Notes: a model not told the origin generated them from the letters alone. A stretch of DNA of 64,000 nucleotides from Flavivirga eckloniae (GCF_002886045.1 NZ_CP025791.1:1875001-1939000); one strand, 5' to 3'. Positions 1 through 10,039 are shown, counted from the stretch's first letter. Program-made: numbers and translations.

Positions 1-994
1 GATTGTAAAAATTTTCGAGTGTAGCTCGGTCTCTAAGGTTTCTAGATCTGTAGGATTCTCCAAAAAATGTGTTTGCTGCTGTTTGATCATATTGATAGTA
101 TTTATCTTCAAACGACATGATATGACCTAAACTAAGCTTGTTTTTTGACAACGTATCTTTCTTCTTTACAATTTTATAATCGTGCTCCAAATGAAATCGC
201 TTTCCTTTTATTATATTCTCGGCATCTTGAAAATTCACTTCTAAAAACGACCGTTCTAAAAATTCTTCCGATCCTGTTTCAAAATTCTCAATACTCGGAT
301 CATCTAAAAGTCCTCCATTCTCTTCATTAAGCAAATCTTGCATTACTATATGCCCCCTAATATTATATCGGTTATCCTTTGTTCTATAGTTCGTCGTAAA
401 TCTAAAATTACCTGTACTAGTTAATATGTTCTGGTATTTACCTAAAGACCGTAATCCTTTATAGGCTACTGAAAAATTAAGTCTTGGAGACGTGTTTACT
501 GTAAAAAACGCATCGACTAATTGTCCTTGTTCAAAAGCTGTTTTAAAAAACAATTCTGTTAACGGAGTTGGCACTCTATAGTAATTAATATCTTCAATTT
601 CCATATAATTGAAGTGTCTTGCCCGTGCGCCAAAAATGGGCATTAATCCCGTATTCCGAAAATTATAAGTTAAACTATTATAGGTTTGCCCTAAGTTTGA
701 AAACGGCATTAAACCAAAATTGTCTCTTCGCAGATAATTAAATTTATATTCTTTTTGAATTGTTAAGGTTGTATCTACAAAAGTCGTATCATTTTCGCGA
801 GAGATTATTAGGTAATCTTGAATTTTAGCTTTTTTATCTTTAGAGCTTTTTTTTCCTGCCCCCCCCGTAATTGTATCCGATGCTTTTAAAGATTGAGTTC
901 TTGGAGGTGTTATTCCGGAATTCTTAGGAGCCACTTGAGCTGTTAATTGACTAAAAAGAGATATTGAGAAAAAGGCTAAAAGTAATTTCTTCAT
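1..994 (-). CDS. putative porin, N-terminal part (runs off the left edge)
   Basis: An uninterrupted reading frame of 331 codons starts at 994 and leaves the window at base 1, so the C-terminus is missing. It begins with a Sec signal peptide (MKKLLLAFF...LTAQ, cleavage near residue 20), followed by a Lys/Gly-rich linker and a segment containing RDNFGLMPF, ARHFNYMEIEDINYY and KTAFEQGQ. I recognise this pattern from the flavobacterial 'putative porin' family of outer-membrane beta-barrels, usually about 640 residues. The linker is coded by a run of eight G and, six bases on, a run of eight A (plus-strand C at 859-866, T at 847-854); the frame is intact as sequenced. Function beyond an outer-membrane barrel is unknown. 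Confidence 0.82.
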   Translation of the reverse strand, partial: MKKLLLAFFSISLFSQLTAQVAPKNSGITPPRTQSLKASDTITGGAGKKSSKDKKAKIQDYLIISRENDTTFVDTTLTIQKEYKFNYLRRDNFGLMPFSNLGQTYNSLTYNFRNTGLMPIFGARARHFNYMEIEDINYYRVPTPLTELFFKTAFEQGQLVDAFFTVNTSPRLNFSVAYKGLRSLGKYQNILTSTGNFRFTTNYRTKDNRYNIRGHIVMQDLLNEENGGLLDDPSIENFETGSEEFLERSFLEVNFQDAENIIKGKRFHLEHDYKIVKKKDTLSKNKLSLGHIMSFEDKYYQYDQTAANTFFGESYRSRNLRDRATLENFYN

Positions 995-1013
995 AAATTA
1001 TATATAAACAGTG

Positions 1014-1021
1014 CAAATGTA
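1014..1021 (-). promoter_or_regulatory. -7 element TACATTTG for the putative porin
   Basis: Read on the minus strand, the bases match the Bacteroidota -7 consensus TAnnTTTG exactly and end 19 bases before the ATG at 994. I found no clear TTTG -33 element at the usual spacing. Confidence 0.5.
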
Positions 1022-1262
1022 AATACAAAATATGATAACGTTGTAAAATGAAAAAATTATTTATTACGATGTATATATTATTAAAAAAATACGAAGAGGG
1101 CCTAAAAAGTGAGCTTAATACTTATGTTAAAAAACTGCAGTTGAAAAGCATTGTAAACCTATAGTTTAATAGTACCTTTAGCTGCGCTAAGACTAACCAA
1201 TCAAATTATATTATACTTTCTAGATACCCTCTTCTTAATATATACCAATATTTTATACCAGA

Positions 1263-2648
1263 CTAGCTAAACCATAGTCCATACACTCTAAGCGCCGGAT
1301 TTTCTGCACTTGTAAATGTTCCTGCTTTATTAGAGAAACTAGATAAGTTGGATGTAAACGCACCTTCGTCTGTGTAGATTAATCCTTCTGAACTGTTAAA
1401 GAAATCTATTAACGGCATCACTAATGGCTCAAAAAATTCTGAATTACCTGGAGTTGGTCCTGTATAAGTTAGAAATAACTTCCTATCGTTAAGAACTCCT
1501 TTCTCGAAACAATAAAATGAGTTAAAGGCAGCTCCATCTGCCTCTCTTAATAATTGAATGAATAAAAAGGTATCGCAATTGTCACTTTGAAAATCAACCA
1601 CAAACTGAACATCATTAACTGACCAAGCTCCTAAACCACCCCCAGCAAAATTAGCACTTATCTCACCTATAAGAGCATCAAACCCTATACTGGTTAAGGG
1701 GTTACTTCCTAATCTAGGACGGTATAGAAACCCTCTTGGTCCCAAATCTGGTAGCGCTTCAAAATCTCTATCTATAAATGCTGGATCGTTACTAAATAAC
1801 ATTGTAGCTGTGGTACCATTTACCGAAGAAACATAACTTGACGTTGCCGCGTCATAAACAAAATTCACATAGGTTTCCCCTTCAAATTCCAAGGCCGGAC
1901 TAATTACCAAACCGTCTTCTGTAAATGCTATTCCAAAATTAAACTCCGTAACGCTACCATCATCTGATGTTATTCTTGGTGAGGCAAAAAGGTTTGCAGG
2001 GTCATAATTAAGATTAAAGTTAGAAATTCCATTACCGTTTTCTATTCTTAGCACCTGAAAAACGGAAGTTGTTGGTGTGGGCAATATATTTTCACGTTGG
2101 GCTAGAGAAGCTTGGGCCTTAACAACACTTTCTGTTGTAAAGTTTGTGAAACCTGTTGGCTCTAAAGTTAAAAAGCCGGCATCCCTATTTCTAACATCCC
2201 TGAATGTTATAATACCATTATCGTTTGAAAAATATTGAAAAACAGATGTACCTCTAAATCCATCAGTATCTCCAAAAGATGTTTCACTTACTTTTTGAAT
2301 ATGATTTCTGGTTGTAAAAACCAATTCTGTAGAGGTACCTAAACGAACTTCGTAGGATGACGATATAATATCCGTTTCAGAATTAAAATCTGATGTCATC
2401 TGCACGGTTCCGTCCGTATTGAATTTCATATAAAAGGTAAACCCTCCAAACTGATCATTTTTCGTAAAATAAACACCTTTATACCCCTGGTCTTGAGATA
2501 AAAGTAGGTTTAATAATTCACTGTTTCTTTGCTCTATTCTTTCTGTGGGTGTTTCTGAAAAAAGCGTTTCGCTATCATCATCGCTACACGAAAGCACCCC
2601 AACAAACATTAAACAGATTATCCAATAATTTATATATATTCTTTTCAT
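1263..2648 (-). CDS. DUF4302 domain-containing lipoprotein
   Basis: This 461-residue lipoprotein has a lipobox ending VLSC (Cys21) followed by acidic residues, which favours surface exposure in Bacteroidota. The text after the signal (QRNSELLNLLLSQDQGYKG...FTFYMKFNTDGTVQM) matches the DUF4302 family, which is found almost only downstream of SusC/SusD pairs. No catalytic motif is visible. It is the last gene of the minus-strand uptake operon, eight bases after the HExxH lipoprotein. A role in holding or presenting the imported substrate is inferred from position only. The 268 bases between it and the porin contain no gene. Confidence 0.85.
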   Translation of the reverse strand: MKRIYINYWIICLMFVGVLSCSDDDSETLFSETPTERIEQRNSELLNLLLSQDQGYKGVYFTKNDQFGGFTFYMKFNTDGTVQMTSDFNSETDIISSSYEVRLGTSTELVFTTRNHIQKVSETSFGDTDGFRGTSVFQYFSNDNGIITFRDVRNRDAGFLTLEPTGFTNFTTESVVKAQASLAQRENILPTPTTSVFQVLRIENGNGISNFNLNYDPANLFASPRITSDDGSVTEFNFGIAFTEDGLVISPALEFEGETYVNFVYDAATSSYVSSVNGTTATMLFSNDPAFIDRDFEALPDLGPRGFLYRPRLGSNPLTSIGFDALIGEISANFAGGGLGAWSVNDVQFVVDFQSDNCDTFLFIQLLREADGAAFNSFYCFEKGVLNDRKLFLTYTGPTPGNSEFFEPLVMPLIDFFNSSEGLIYTDEGAFTSNLSSFSNKAGTFTSAENPALRVYGLWFS

Positions 2649-2656
2649 ACTTTTTT

Positions 2657-3511
2657 TTAATTTACTAGTTCTTGTGTCGCTGCATCTGTTAGTGCCTGTA
2701 ATTCATAAATATCAATTCCAAAGTTGGTTTGATAATACTCTACCACAATAGACTCTTTTAATCTTATTATTGCCCTTGCTTCATCACTAACAATACCATC
2801 TACAATAGCATCAAAATCTGCTTTTGAATTGGTTAACATCTCGGAAACCATTTCGACAAAATCCTCTCCTGACTGACTAGACGCATAGGCCGTGATATAA
2901 CCCAATTCTCTAGCTTGTGCATCACTTCTATTAAACCAATTCGCATTATAATTCTCTGGATTTATTTGACCATAGATTATATCGAAAGGAATATTTTGAT
3001 TTAAAATATGGGCGTATTCATGTTGTACCGTTTTTAAAGGCTGTTTAATACTATTAATATCCGTGAAGTCTAAAAAATCGAGATCGAAGAGTGTAATTTT
3101 CGATCCAGCTTCTGCTATACCTAGTATTCTGGTCGGCGTATCTGGGTCAAAATTAAAACCACCTGCAAAGGTAAATTGGCGAGGTGCAATGTTTTTTATA
3201 AAATTTTCGCCTCCTAATGCCGTATATGGTTCTATCCATGCTTTTTGCAATGCTTCTGCCATAGGTCTTACACTTTCCTCAAATGGCGGATGTATAAATC
3301 TATCAACATCGGTATCGTTGATATCCCATTTATATAGTATTTCTATATTATATGGTGATACGAAATTGCTTCTTAACCAAATATCTAAATCATTTAGAAT
3401 TGGCGGAGTTGTATCTATTTGACTTTTCCCTACACTATTAGAGCTATCGCTACAAGCCACCAATCCTGTAAGTGCTATAGAAATTAGCGTTATAATAAAA
3501 TATTTTTTCAT
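2657..3511 (-). CDS. substrate import-associated zinc metallohydrolase lipoprotein
   Basis: The protein has 284 residues from the ATG at 3511. An upstream in-frame ATG at 3532 would add seven residues before the signal peptide and is less likely. It has a signal peptide and lipobox (LVAC), then a HEYAH zinc-binding motif at about residues 164-168 (TVQHEYAHIL). This is the HExxH lipoprotein family that accompanies SusC/SusD in Bacteroidota (TIGR04549-type, Peptidase_Mx1-like). It probably sits on the cell surface and clips or binds the ligand taken up by the adjacent SusCD pair; the substrate is unknown. The downstream acidic segment (EDFVEMVSEML) may provide the third ligand or catalytic support. 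Confidence 0.86.
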   Translation of the reverse strand: MKKYFIITLISIALTGLVACSDSSNSVGKSQIDTTPPILNDLDIWLRSNFVSPYNIEILYKWDINDTDVDRFIHPPFEESVRPMAEALQKAWIEPYTALGGENFIKNIAPRQFTFAGGFNFDPDTPTRILGIAEAGSKITLFDLDFLDFTDINSIKQPLKTVQHEYAHILNQNIPFDIIYGQINPENYNANWFNRSDAQARELGYITAYASSQSGEDFVEMVSEMLTNSKADFDAIVDGIVSDEARAIIRLKESIVVEYYQTNFGIDIYELQALTDAATQELVN

Positions 3512-3543
3512 CGTATTAAAATTTTTAATCATGACTGTTTCTA

Positions 3544-5037
3544 CTACCTTGGATTTTTCTGAATACCAAATGATTGAGCTGCTTCTGGAATTTGAATAGC
3601 TCTCCTGTCATCACTTTTTGGTAAAAGCGAACTGTTACCAAAAAAGTCTAAATGTTCAACAGCAATATCATGCCTTTTAATATCGAACCATCTTAAGCCT
3701 TCATTGTAGAATATTGTTCTTCTCATATCTAGTATAGCACTTACTATTGGAAGCGCTTCACTTGGAATGGCATAAAATGGTGTATATAATGTGGGGTCTA
3801 CAACTCCGTAAATGGTTGCTATGTCGGCCGCTGATAATTCATCCGTAGCAGGATCGTACCCACTAGTTTTTAACGATAATGAGGTATTAATATCTGCTGC
3901 CGCCTCGTCCAGTTGCCCTAACATAGCATGAGCTTCTGCTCGATTAAGCAGTGCCTCGTCTGTAGATAGAAGTACATAGGTTACAAAAGGGATACCTATT
4001 CCAGCTGCTTGATTAGTAAACCTAAAATACTCTTGATACTTAGGTGTTAACCTGTTACTGCTTCCTCCTCTTGTAAAGATATCGTAACTCCAGCCCTTAC
4101 CTGTAATATTACTACCAAATAATTCGTTTGATATGTTTGAGGTTAATTGATATCTGGCTACACCTTCTATTCTATTATATCTTGAGTTCCCGGAAACCAA
4201 CAACAAATTTGCCGGCTGCACGGTTGAAGACATATATAATGCTACTTGGTCTTGAAAAGTTAAGGTAGTTGCTAAGAGCATATTTCTCAATTCGTTAGCT
4301 TCATTACCTCCTGCTAAAGCTGCTGTGCTTGTCGTAATTACTTTCTGCCAGTCACCAATAACTAAGTAAAAACGCGATGCAAATGCATTTGCTGCTTTTT
4401 TGGTAAAGTGAAATGCTGGAACATCATAGTTATCGGTAATTAGGGGCAACCCTGCTTCTATATCTTTTTGTATGCTTGCGTACACATCGGCAACATTGCC
4501 TCTTTGATAATCACCCAGCAATACTGTTTCTGGTTCTGTTACATAAGGTATTCCTAAATCTGTCCTTGCGGTTGTAGTGTTATAGGCTTTAGAAAAAATG
4601 GTTACTAACATAAAATGCGCATAGGCTCTGCACAATAAGGCTTCTCCTTTTAAAGCATTTAACTCCGATCCTCCACCCAACTCCTCTATAGATAATAATG
4701 CTTGGTTTGCTTGTGCTATTGCTGCATATGCATCGTTCCAATAGTTTGTTGGTGTATCTATATCGGTATCGTCTAAATCTCTCCAGAAATACATTTCTTC
4801 ATTTATCCGAAACTCTGAAGTAGCACTGGTACCTTTATCTCCTGCATTATCGGACATTGGCTCTAAAAATGACACATAGCCTGCTTCGGGATAGGCTCCT
4901 ACTAATAATTCTGCTATTTTTTCAACAGAATCTATGGTTGTTCTATTATCGGGTGTTTCATCTAAAATATCATTACATGATGATACTATTAAAAACACCA
5001 CTACTGCTTTTATTATATTAAATTTCATGTTTTTCAT
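3544..5037 (-). CDS. RagB/SusD family nutrient-binding outer-membrane lipoprotein
   Basis: The 497-residue lipoprotein has a lipobox (IVSSC, about Cys21) and the SusD start NDILDETPDNRT. A helical TPR-like core follows, with ALKGEALLCRAYAHFMLV, and the family's C-terminal signature FYNEGLRWFDIKRHD. SusD proteins form a lid on the matching SusC barrel and capture ligand at the cell surface. It begins just after susC (11 bases between stop and start) and is followed by the HExxH lipoprotein. A second ATG three codons in is an equally possible start. No sugar-specific features can be read from the sequence. Confidence 0.95.
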   Translation of the reverse strand: MKNMKFNIIKAVVVFLIVSSCNDILDETPDNRTTIDSVEKIAELLVGAYPEAGYVSFLEPMSDNAGDKGTSATSEFRINEEMYFWRDLDDTDIDTPTNYWNDAYAAIAQANQALLSIEELGGGSELNALKGEALLCRAYAHFMLVTIFSKAYNTTTARTDLGIPYVTEPETVLLGDYQRGNVADVYASIQKDIEAGLPLITDNYDVPAFHFTKKAANAFASRFYLVIGDWQKVITTSTAALAGGNEANELRNMLLATTLTFQDQVALYMSSTVQPANLLLVSGNSRYNRIEGVARYQLTSNISNELFGSNITGKGWSYDIFTRGGSSNRLTPKYQEYFRFTNQAAGIGIPFVTYVLLSTDEALLNRAEAHAMLGQLDEAAADINTSLSLKTSGYDPATDELSAADIATIYGVVDPTLYTPFYAIPSEALPIVSAILDMRRTIFYNEGLRWFDIKRHDIAVEHLDFFGNSSLLPKSDDRRAIQIPEAAQSFGIQKNPR

Positions 5038-5048
5038 AGTATATATTA

Positions 5049-8000
5049 TTAAAATCCAATGTTTAAAGAGAATGTAAACAGTCTGGATATTGGATATGCC
5101 ACTCCTCCCGATCTAAAAAATTCCGGATCTTGTCCTCCAAGTTTGGAATCGGAGTAAATTAAGAATGGGTTTGTACTTTGTAAACTCATTCTAAAGTTTG
5201 ACAATCCTAATTTATCTATGGTTCGTCTATCTAAGCTATAGCCTAGCGTTATATTTTTCATTCTAACAAAGCCTCCATCTGCCACACGGGCTGTTGAGTA
5301 ATTATAGGCATTGTAAGCGATCTGTAAACTTGTATCGCCATAAGACTGCAATAAGGATTTCGATGGTATTACTGGGATATCTGTAATATTTTCATCTCCC
5401 GGTACTAACCATCTATTCACAAATTCTCTTGGGAATACATCTAAATCTGTGTACTCTGATCTATATGCTGGATTTAACCTGATTTTATTACCTGCTGAAA
5501 AAGAGACAAAGAAGCTAAAATCCCAATTTTTGTATTTAAAGTTATTTGCTAAACCTCCGGAAAGGTTTGGTTCTGTTGCGCCTTCATATACTAAATTATC
5601 CAGAGCGTCTTCTGTATCTTGAAAATTGATTAAAGCGTAAGGTCTGTCTGGATCGTAATCTTCATTATCTGTTAAAAATTGAGGTAACCCCCACTCGTTG
5701 AGTCCTTCGAATTTATAGGAGAACAAGGCTCCTTTTGGAAAACCGACTGCATTACCTCTACCTGTTCCTGTAATTAAATCGAATACATTTGCTTCTTGCT
5801 TTAGCGAGGTTACTTCTTGATTAAAATGCGAAATATTGAATCCTGTTTTCCATCTAAAGTCATCGGTATCTACATTTATTGTATTTAATTGGAATTCTAC
5901 ACCATTTGTAGTCATCTCAGAATTATTCCCCAATTTGAGAGACTCTCCACCTATACCGGTTGTTCTTATTAGGTCTATTAAATCTTTACCTTTTCTAAAA
6001 TAGGCATCGAAATTCATCATGATTCTATTATTAAAGAACCCTACATCGAGACCTAGGTTTAATTCTAAGGTTTTCTCCCAAGTTAATTCGCTGTTTTGTA
6101 AGTCTTCAATATCTATAAAGTTTTCACGATCGTCATTATTCAGTCTATCTGTAATTTGATTTCTAAATACTGCCAAGTTGTTAGTCGCATTATCCGCTAA
6201 TAAAGCTACAAGTCCGTAACTCGGTCTGAAAGCCAAACTGGAAATAACATTGGAATTTTGAATAAAATCTTCTTTATCGATATTCCACTTAGCTCCTACA
6301 GTGTAAGTTGGTAGCCATCTCGTATCTGAAGATTTACCTGCCCTATTCGACCCTTCGTAATTACCTGTTACATTTAGCACATATTTCTTATCGAAATCGT
6401 AGGTTACATTAGCAAAGAAAGATACTTCCCGCTGTCTTGTTTCTTGGGATGAGAAGTACTCGTTACCTTCTAAAATAACTTTCTTTAAAATACCTGGATC
6501 TGTAAATACCGTACCTCCTCTTGAGAACTGGTACCCGTAACCTGTATTGGAACTCTCGCTTCTGTCTGTATACCTGTATTCCTGACCTCCATAAATTCTA
6601 ATACCGTGTGAATCGTTAAAACGTCTGGTATAATCGAGCGTATTTCTAAAAGTATACGTTACAAGCGTGTTTTTTGTTGTTGTTAAAATACCCCCAACTG
6701 GCAATACAACTCTTGGTCTGGAGTTAGGCTCGTCTGGATCTGTAAACAAAAATGTATTCTGGTCTTGCACAATGGTAGTTTCATCTGCCCTATACGCTCC
6801 AGCTACATTCGAATTTTCTGTGGCAGCTTGTTCTCCATTTGAAGTAACATATCTGGCAGATCCTAGGAAGTTATAGTTTAAATTTTCATTGATTTGGTAT
6901 TCTGCTTGACCTTGAAATTTTAAATCTGCTACATTAAGTTCTAAGCTGTTATTCTGTATTTCATTTAAAATATTAAAGGGCGCCCAGTTATAGCGCGAAT
7001 ATTCTAAATTACCATTGTTATCCCTTGGTCTTAAAGCCCTACTTGTATTTAAGGAATAACTAAATGGGTTTATATCGAAATCTCTTGTAAACGAACCAAA
7101 AACAACATCTTCTTCTCTAGCCAATGTCCCTGGAGCTAACTGGTTTCTAATCGATCCTTGAATTTGCGTTGTGATTTTTAGCTTATTGTCTGATAGATAA
7201 TACGTATTTCTTAAGTTACCGGTAACTCTTCTCACCCTATCTGCTATGGACCAACCTCCATCTGTATAATAGCCCAAGGATGCGTAAGACGTTGAGTTTT
7301 CGCCACCCCCAGAATAACTTAAGGTATGGGTTTGGGTAGGTGTTGTTCTAAATAGTGTTTTAAACCAATCTGTATTGGCCAACTCGTATTGTTGTAAAAA
7401 TTGGGCTCTTGCTTCTGGTGTGTTTTGAAGTTGAAACTGCCCAGTATTCTCGTCGTATGTATTAATGGCTCGGTACATGATATTATATATCCCGCCAAAT
7501 CTACCTTGAAATGATGAAGGTAAATCCAAAAATCCTTTAGACTCCATTTCTCTATATACAGAAACTGTTTCTTGAGAATTTAGCAAATCATAATTTGAAT
7601 ATCTTGGTAAATCCCTTACCGCAAATTCTGCTGCATAATTAAATGTAGGTTTTTGGTTTTTCTTTCCAGATTTGGTAGTAATTACTACCACACCATTTAA
7701 GGCTCTTGCTCCGTATAAAGCGGTTGCAGAGGCATCTCTTAAAATCTCAAAACTTTGTATATCTGTAGCATTCAATCCGGCTACGGCAGAACTAAGCAAG
7801 GTATTTGGATCTCCTGAAACCAAATCTGAAACCGATAGATTTACAATTTCTTCTTGTATAACACCATCTATAATCCAGATAGGTTTTGTATCACCCAAGA
7901 TTGATGAAGATCCCCTTATTGTAATTCTAGGTGCAGCTCCAAAGGTTCCTGTTACATTTTGCACACTTACTCCGGCCGCTCTTCCTTCAAGTGCTCTTGA

Positions 8001-8738
8001 GATATCGGCAACTCCATCTAGCTTAATATCTTCGGCTTTAATGGTTTGAGAAGCTCCTGTAAACAACTCTCTTCTTACATTTTGATATCCTGTTATAACG
8101 ACTTCATCTAAATCTGCAAAATCTTCTTCCATAACGATATCGATAACCGTATTGCTACCAACGGTTATAAATTTGGTTATCATACCAATAAAACTCACCT
8201 TTAGCACTTCGCCTTCGGTTGCATTGATAGCATAATTTCCATTAAAGTCTGTTTGAACACCTCGCGAAGTGCCTTCTATTATTATATTAACTCCCGGCAA
8301 TGGCAATCCATCAGTCGCCGCTGTAACATTTCCCGATATTTGCCGCTGGACATTCGAATCCGGATCTTCTATTTTCTTATTTAAAATGATCTGGCGTTCA
8401 TTTATGGAGTAGATAAGCTTTTCTTTATTTACAACTTTATCTAAAACTTTACTAATAGTTTCATTTTTAATTTGAATGTTGCCCAAGACTTTTTTTAATT
8501 CAGGCAGTACTTCATCGCTGTAAATAAATACAAATTCACTTTGGTTTTCTATAGATTCAATCATCCTCATTAATGTAGCCTTTTTAATGTCTATTCTCAA
8601 TTTCTTGCCCTGAGAATATGAGTTTGAAAAAGAATACAATGAAAATAGGACTAAAAAGACAGAGAGACTCTTCATTACAAATAGAGTTTTGTTTCTAAAA
8701 TCCAAGAGGGAATCATAGAAATTTTGGTTATTTTTCAT
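5049..8738 (-). CDS. SusC/RagA family TonB-linked outer-membrane transporter with STN domain
   Basis: The protein has 1229 residues. In order it has a signal peptide (ending SYSQ, about residue 43), an STN domain (about 47-125, LRIDIKKATLMRMIES), a carboxypeptidase-regulatory-like domain (about 133-210), a TonB plug with the SusC signature (ITIRGSSSILGD...PIWIIDGVI, then DASATALYGARALNGVV), and a 22-strand-type barrel ending FTFSLNIGF. The STN domain talks to FecR-type anti-sigma factors, matching the fecR and sigma genes just upstream. Import should thus induce its own transporter. No glycosidase or sulfatase genes are adjacent, so the ligand could be a peptide, glycoconjugate or chelate. 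Confidence 0.96.
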   Translation of the reverse strand: MKNNQNFYDSLLDFRNKTLFVMKSLSVFLVLFSLYSFSNSYSQGKKLRIDIKKATLMRMIESIENQSEFVFIYSDEVLPELKKVLGNIQIKNETISKVLDKVVNKEKLIYSINERQIILNKKIEDPDSNVQRQISGNVTAATDGLPLPGVNIIIEGTSRGVQTDFNGNYAINATEGEVLKVSFIGMITKFITVGSNTVIDIVMEEDFADLDEVVITGYQNVRRELFTGASQTIKAEDIKLDGVADISRALEGRAAGVSVQNVTGTFGAAPRITIRGSSSILGDTKPIWIIDGVIQEEIVNLSVSDLVSGDPNTLLSSAVAGLNATDIQSFEILRDASATALYGARALNGVVVITTKSGKKNQKPTFNYAAEFAVRDLPRYSNYDLLNSQETVSVYREMESKGFLDLPSSFQGRFGGIYNIMYRAINTYDENTGQFQLQNTPEARAQFLQQYELANTDWFKTLFRTTPTQTHTLSYSGGGENSTSYASLGYYTDGGWSIADRVRRVTGNLRNTYYLSDNKLKITTQIQGSIRNQLAPGTLAREEDVVFGSFTRDFDINPFSYSLNTSRALRPRDNNGNLEYSRYNWAPFNILNEIQNNSLELNVADLKFQGQAEYQINENLNYNFLGSARYVTSNGEQAATENSNVAGAYRADETTIVQDQNTFLFTDPDEPNSRPRVVLPVGGILTTTKNTLVTYTFRNTLDYTRRFNDSHGIRIYGGQEYRYTDRSESSNTGYGYQFSRGGTVFTDPGILKKVILEGNEYFSSQETRQREVSFFANVTYDFDKKYVLNVTGNYEGSNRAGKSSDTRWLPTYTVGAKWNIDKEDFIQNSNVISSLAFRPSYGLVALLADNATNNLAVFRNQITDRLNNDDRENFIDIEDLQNSELTWEKTLELNLGLDVGFFNNRIMMNFDAYFRKGKDLIDLIRTTGIGGESLKLGNNSEMTTNGVEFQLNTINVDTDDFRWKTGFNISHFNQEVTSLKQEANVFDLITGTGRGNAVGFPKGALFSYKFEGLNEWGLPQFLTDNEDYDPDRPYALINFQDTEDALDNLVYEGATEPNLSGGLANNFKYKNWDFSFFVSFSAGNKIRLNPAYRSEYTDLDVFPREFVNRWLVPGDENITDIPVIPSKSLLQSYGDTSLQIAYNAYNYSTARVADGGFVRMKNITLGYSLDRRTIDKLGLSNFRMSLQSTNPFLIYSDSKLGGQDPEFFRSGGVAYPISRLFTFSLNIGF

Positions 8739-8767
8739 AAATTTGAGTAAGTTTTTAATTAAACATT

Positions 8768-8788
8768 AAACTGCCTGTACAGCAGTTT
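8768..8788. repeat. 7-bp inverted repeat in the fecR-susC leader
   Basis: AAACTGC and GCAGTTT flank a seven-base loop, 30 bases before the susC start. It could be an mRNA hairpin near the susC ribosome-entry region or an operator; sequence alone does not decide. Confidence 0.5.
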
Positions 8789-8797
8789 ATTTTTTAG

Positions 8798-8830
8798 GTG
8801 GAGAATGTTGGCGCATTCTCCGCTTTTTTT
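8798..8830 (+). terminator. terminator-shaped hairpin, oriented against the operon
   Basis: GGAGAATG (8800-8807) pairs with CATTCTCC (8814-8821) around loop TTGGCG, extended by two further pairs, and is followed on the plus strand by a run of nine T. Its T-run lies on the plus strand although both flanking genes (fecR, susC) are minus. On the minus strand the hairpin directly follows the fecR stop without a T-run. Confidence 0.6.
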
Positions 8831-10039
8831 TTACTTCAATACATATTTTTTGTCATTTATTATTTCGAATTTAAATTTTGTTGTAGTTGTCAAATTTTCA
8901 AGGGTTTTTTCTATGTTGTCATTTAGGTCTAGTTTTCCGCTTACGTTTATATTTTTTGCATCGGCTATGTTCTCAAAAACTATTTTCACATTGTAAAAGC
9001 GTTCTATCTTTCTAACAATATTCATTATTGATTCACTCTCAAAGTACAATAGTCCGGAAGTCCATAATGTGTAGTTATCTGTATTAACATATTTAATGTT
9101 AACACGTTTTTCGGTTTTATTCCAGGAAGCTAATTGCCCAGGTTTTAAAATTGCTCTTTGCGTATTAAATATATTTTTCTCGACAACAACAACTTTACCT
9201 TCGGTTAAAACCGTTAGAATCTCTGGATCTATAGGGTAAGCAGATACGTTAAACTTTGTTCCAAGCACTTCTATTAAAATTTTTTCATCGATGGTTTTTA
9301 CCACAAACGGCTTTTCTTTATTAGTAGCTACTTCGAAAAAAGCTTCTCCAGAAAGAAATACTGTTCGATCGTCTTCGGCAAACTCCTTAGGAAACACAAA
9401 CCTTGTTCCTGCATTAAGGTGTACCACAGAACCATCTGATAATATGACTTTACTTCGTTTGCCAAAAGGTACAATTAATTTGTTAAAAAGTAAAGATTTT
9501 CCTTCATTCTTTATATCAACCTTTATGGTATCTCTTTCATTTAATACAACATTTCCCTGTTTGGTATATTCGATTACTGATTTTTTTTCATGTATTAATA
9601 AAGGGGTTCCTGCTTCTATAACCAATCGTGTATTTGTTTTTGCAGTAGAATCTAGAGACACCTCATTTATTTCTTCATAAATAAAATTGTTGGATCTTTT
9701 ATAGCTGTTATTAATAATCACCGCTGTGCCCACTAGTAATAGCACAAATATTGCTGCATATTTATATGTTTTCTTTACTAAGCTGTATACTTTATTGGAC
9801 TTATCCTTTGTATCTATTTTATTTAAAATTTTAGTAAATACTTCTTCTTTTTCTTCTTCAGACAACCGAACATCTTCAGTTTTTATATCTATTAAAATTT
9901 CCTTTAAAACATTAATAATTTCCTCTTCCTGGGGATTCTCCTCTATATAGTCCTTCCAAAAACGGTTAGTTTCTGGTGTTGGATTGTATACCCAACTTAG
10001 GAAAGCATCATTTTCTATATATTTAGAATAAAGGTCCAT
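8831..10039 (-). CDS. FecR family anti-sigma factor (DUF4974)
   Basis: The 402-residue protein has a short cytoplasmic N-terminus (about 1-90) that should bind the sigma factor and one membrane span (about 93-110, AAIFVLLLVGTAVII). A periplasmic FecR domain follows (about 185-285, with VILSDGSVVHLNAGTRFVFP and GEAFFEV) and a C-terminal DUF4974 domain (about 330-402). In this family the periplasmic part receives the STN domain of the partner SusC and releases the sigma factor. It lies between the sigma gene and susC, the usual order of a trans-envelope signalling unit. The 148 bases between sigma and fecR hold no gene. Confidence 0.94.
   Translation of the reverse strand: MDLYSKYIENDAFLSWVYNPTPETNRFWKDYIEENPQEEEIINVLKEILIDIKTEDVRLSEEEKEEVFTKILNKIDTKDKSNKVYSLVKKTYKYAAIFVLLLVGTAVIINNSYKRSNNFIYEEINEVSLDSTAKTNTRLVIEAGTPLLIHEKKSVIEYTKQGNVVLNERDTIKVDIKNEGKSLLFNKLIVPFGKRSKVILSDGSVVHLNAGTRFVFPKEFAEDDRTVFLSGEAFFEVATNKEKPFVVKTIDEKILIEVLGTKFNVSAYPIDPEILTVLTEGKVVVVEKNIFNTQRAILKPGQLASWNKTEKRVNIKYVNTDNYTLWTSGLLYFESESIMNIVRKIERFYNVKIVFENIADAKNINVSGKLDLNDNIEKTLENLTTTTKFKFEIINDKKYVLK

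Noticed and set aside
145-330. 61-codon plus-strand frame
   Set aside because: Antisense to the putative porin, whose frame is well supported.
1088-1237. GAAGAGGG/CCCTCTTC inverted repeat with long loop
   Set aside because: Eight bases with more than 120 bases between them; expected by chance.
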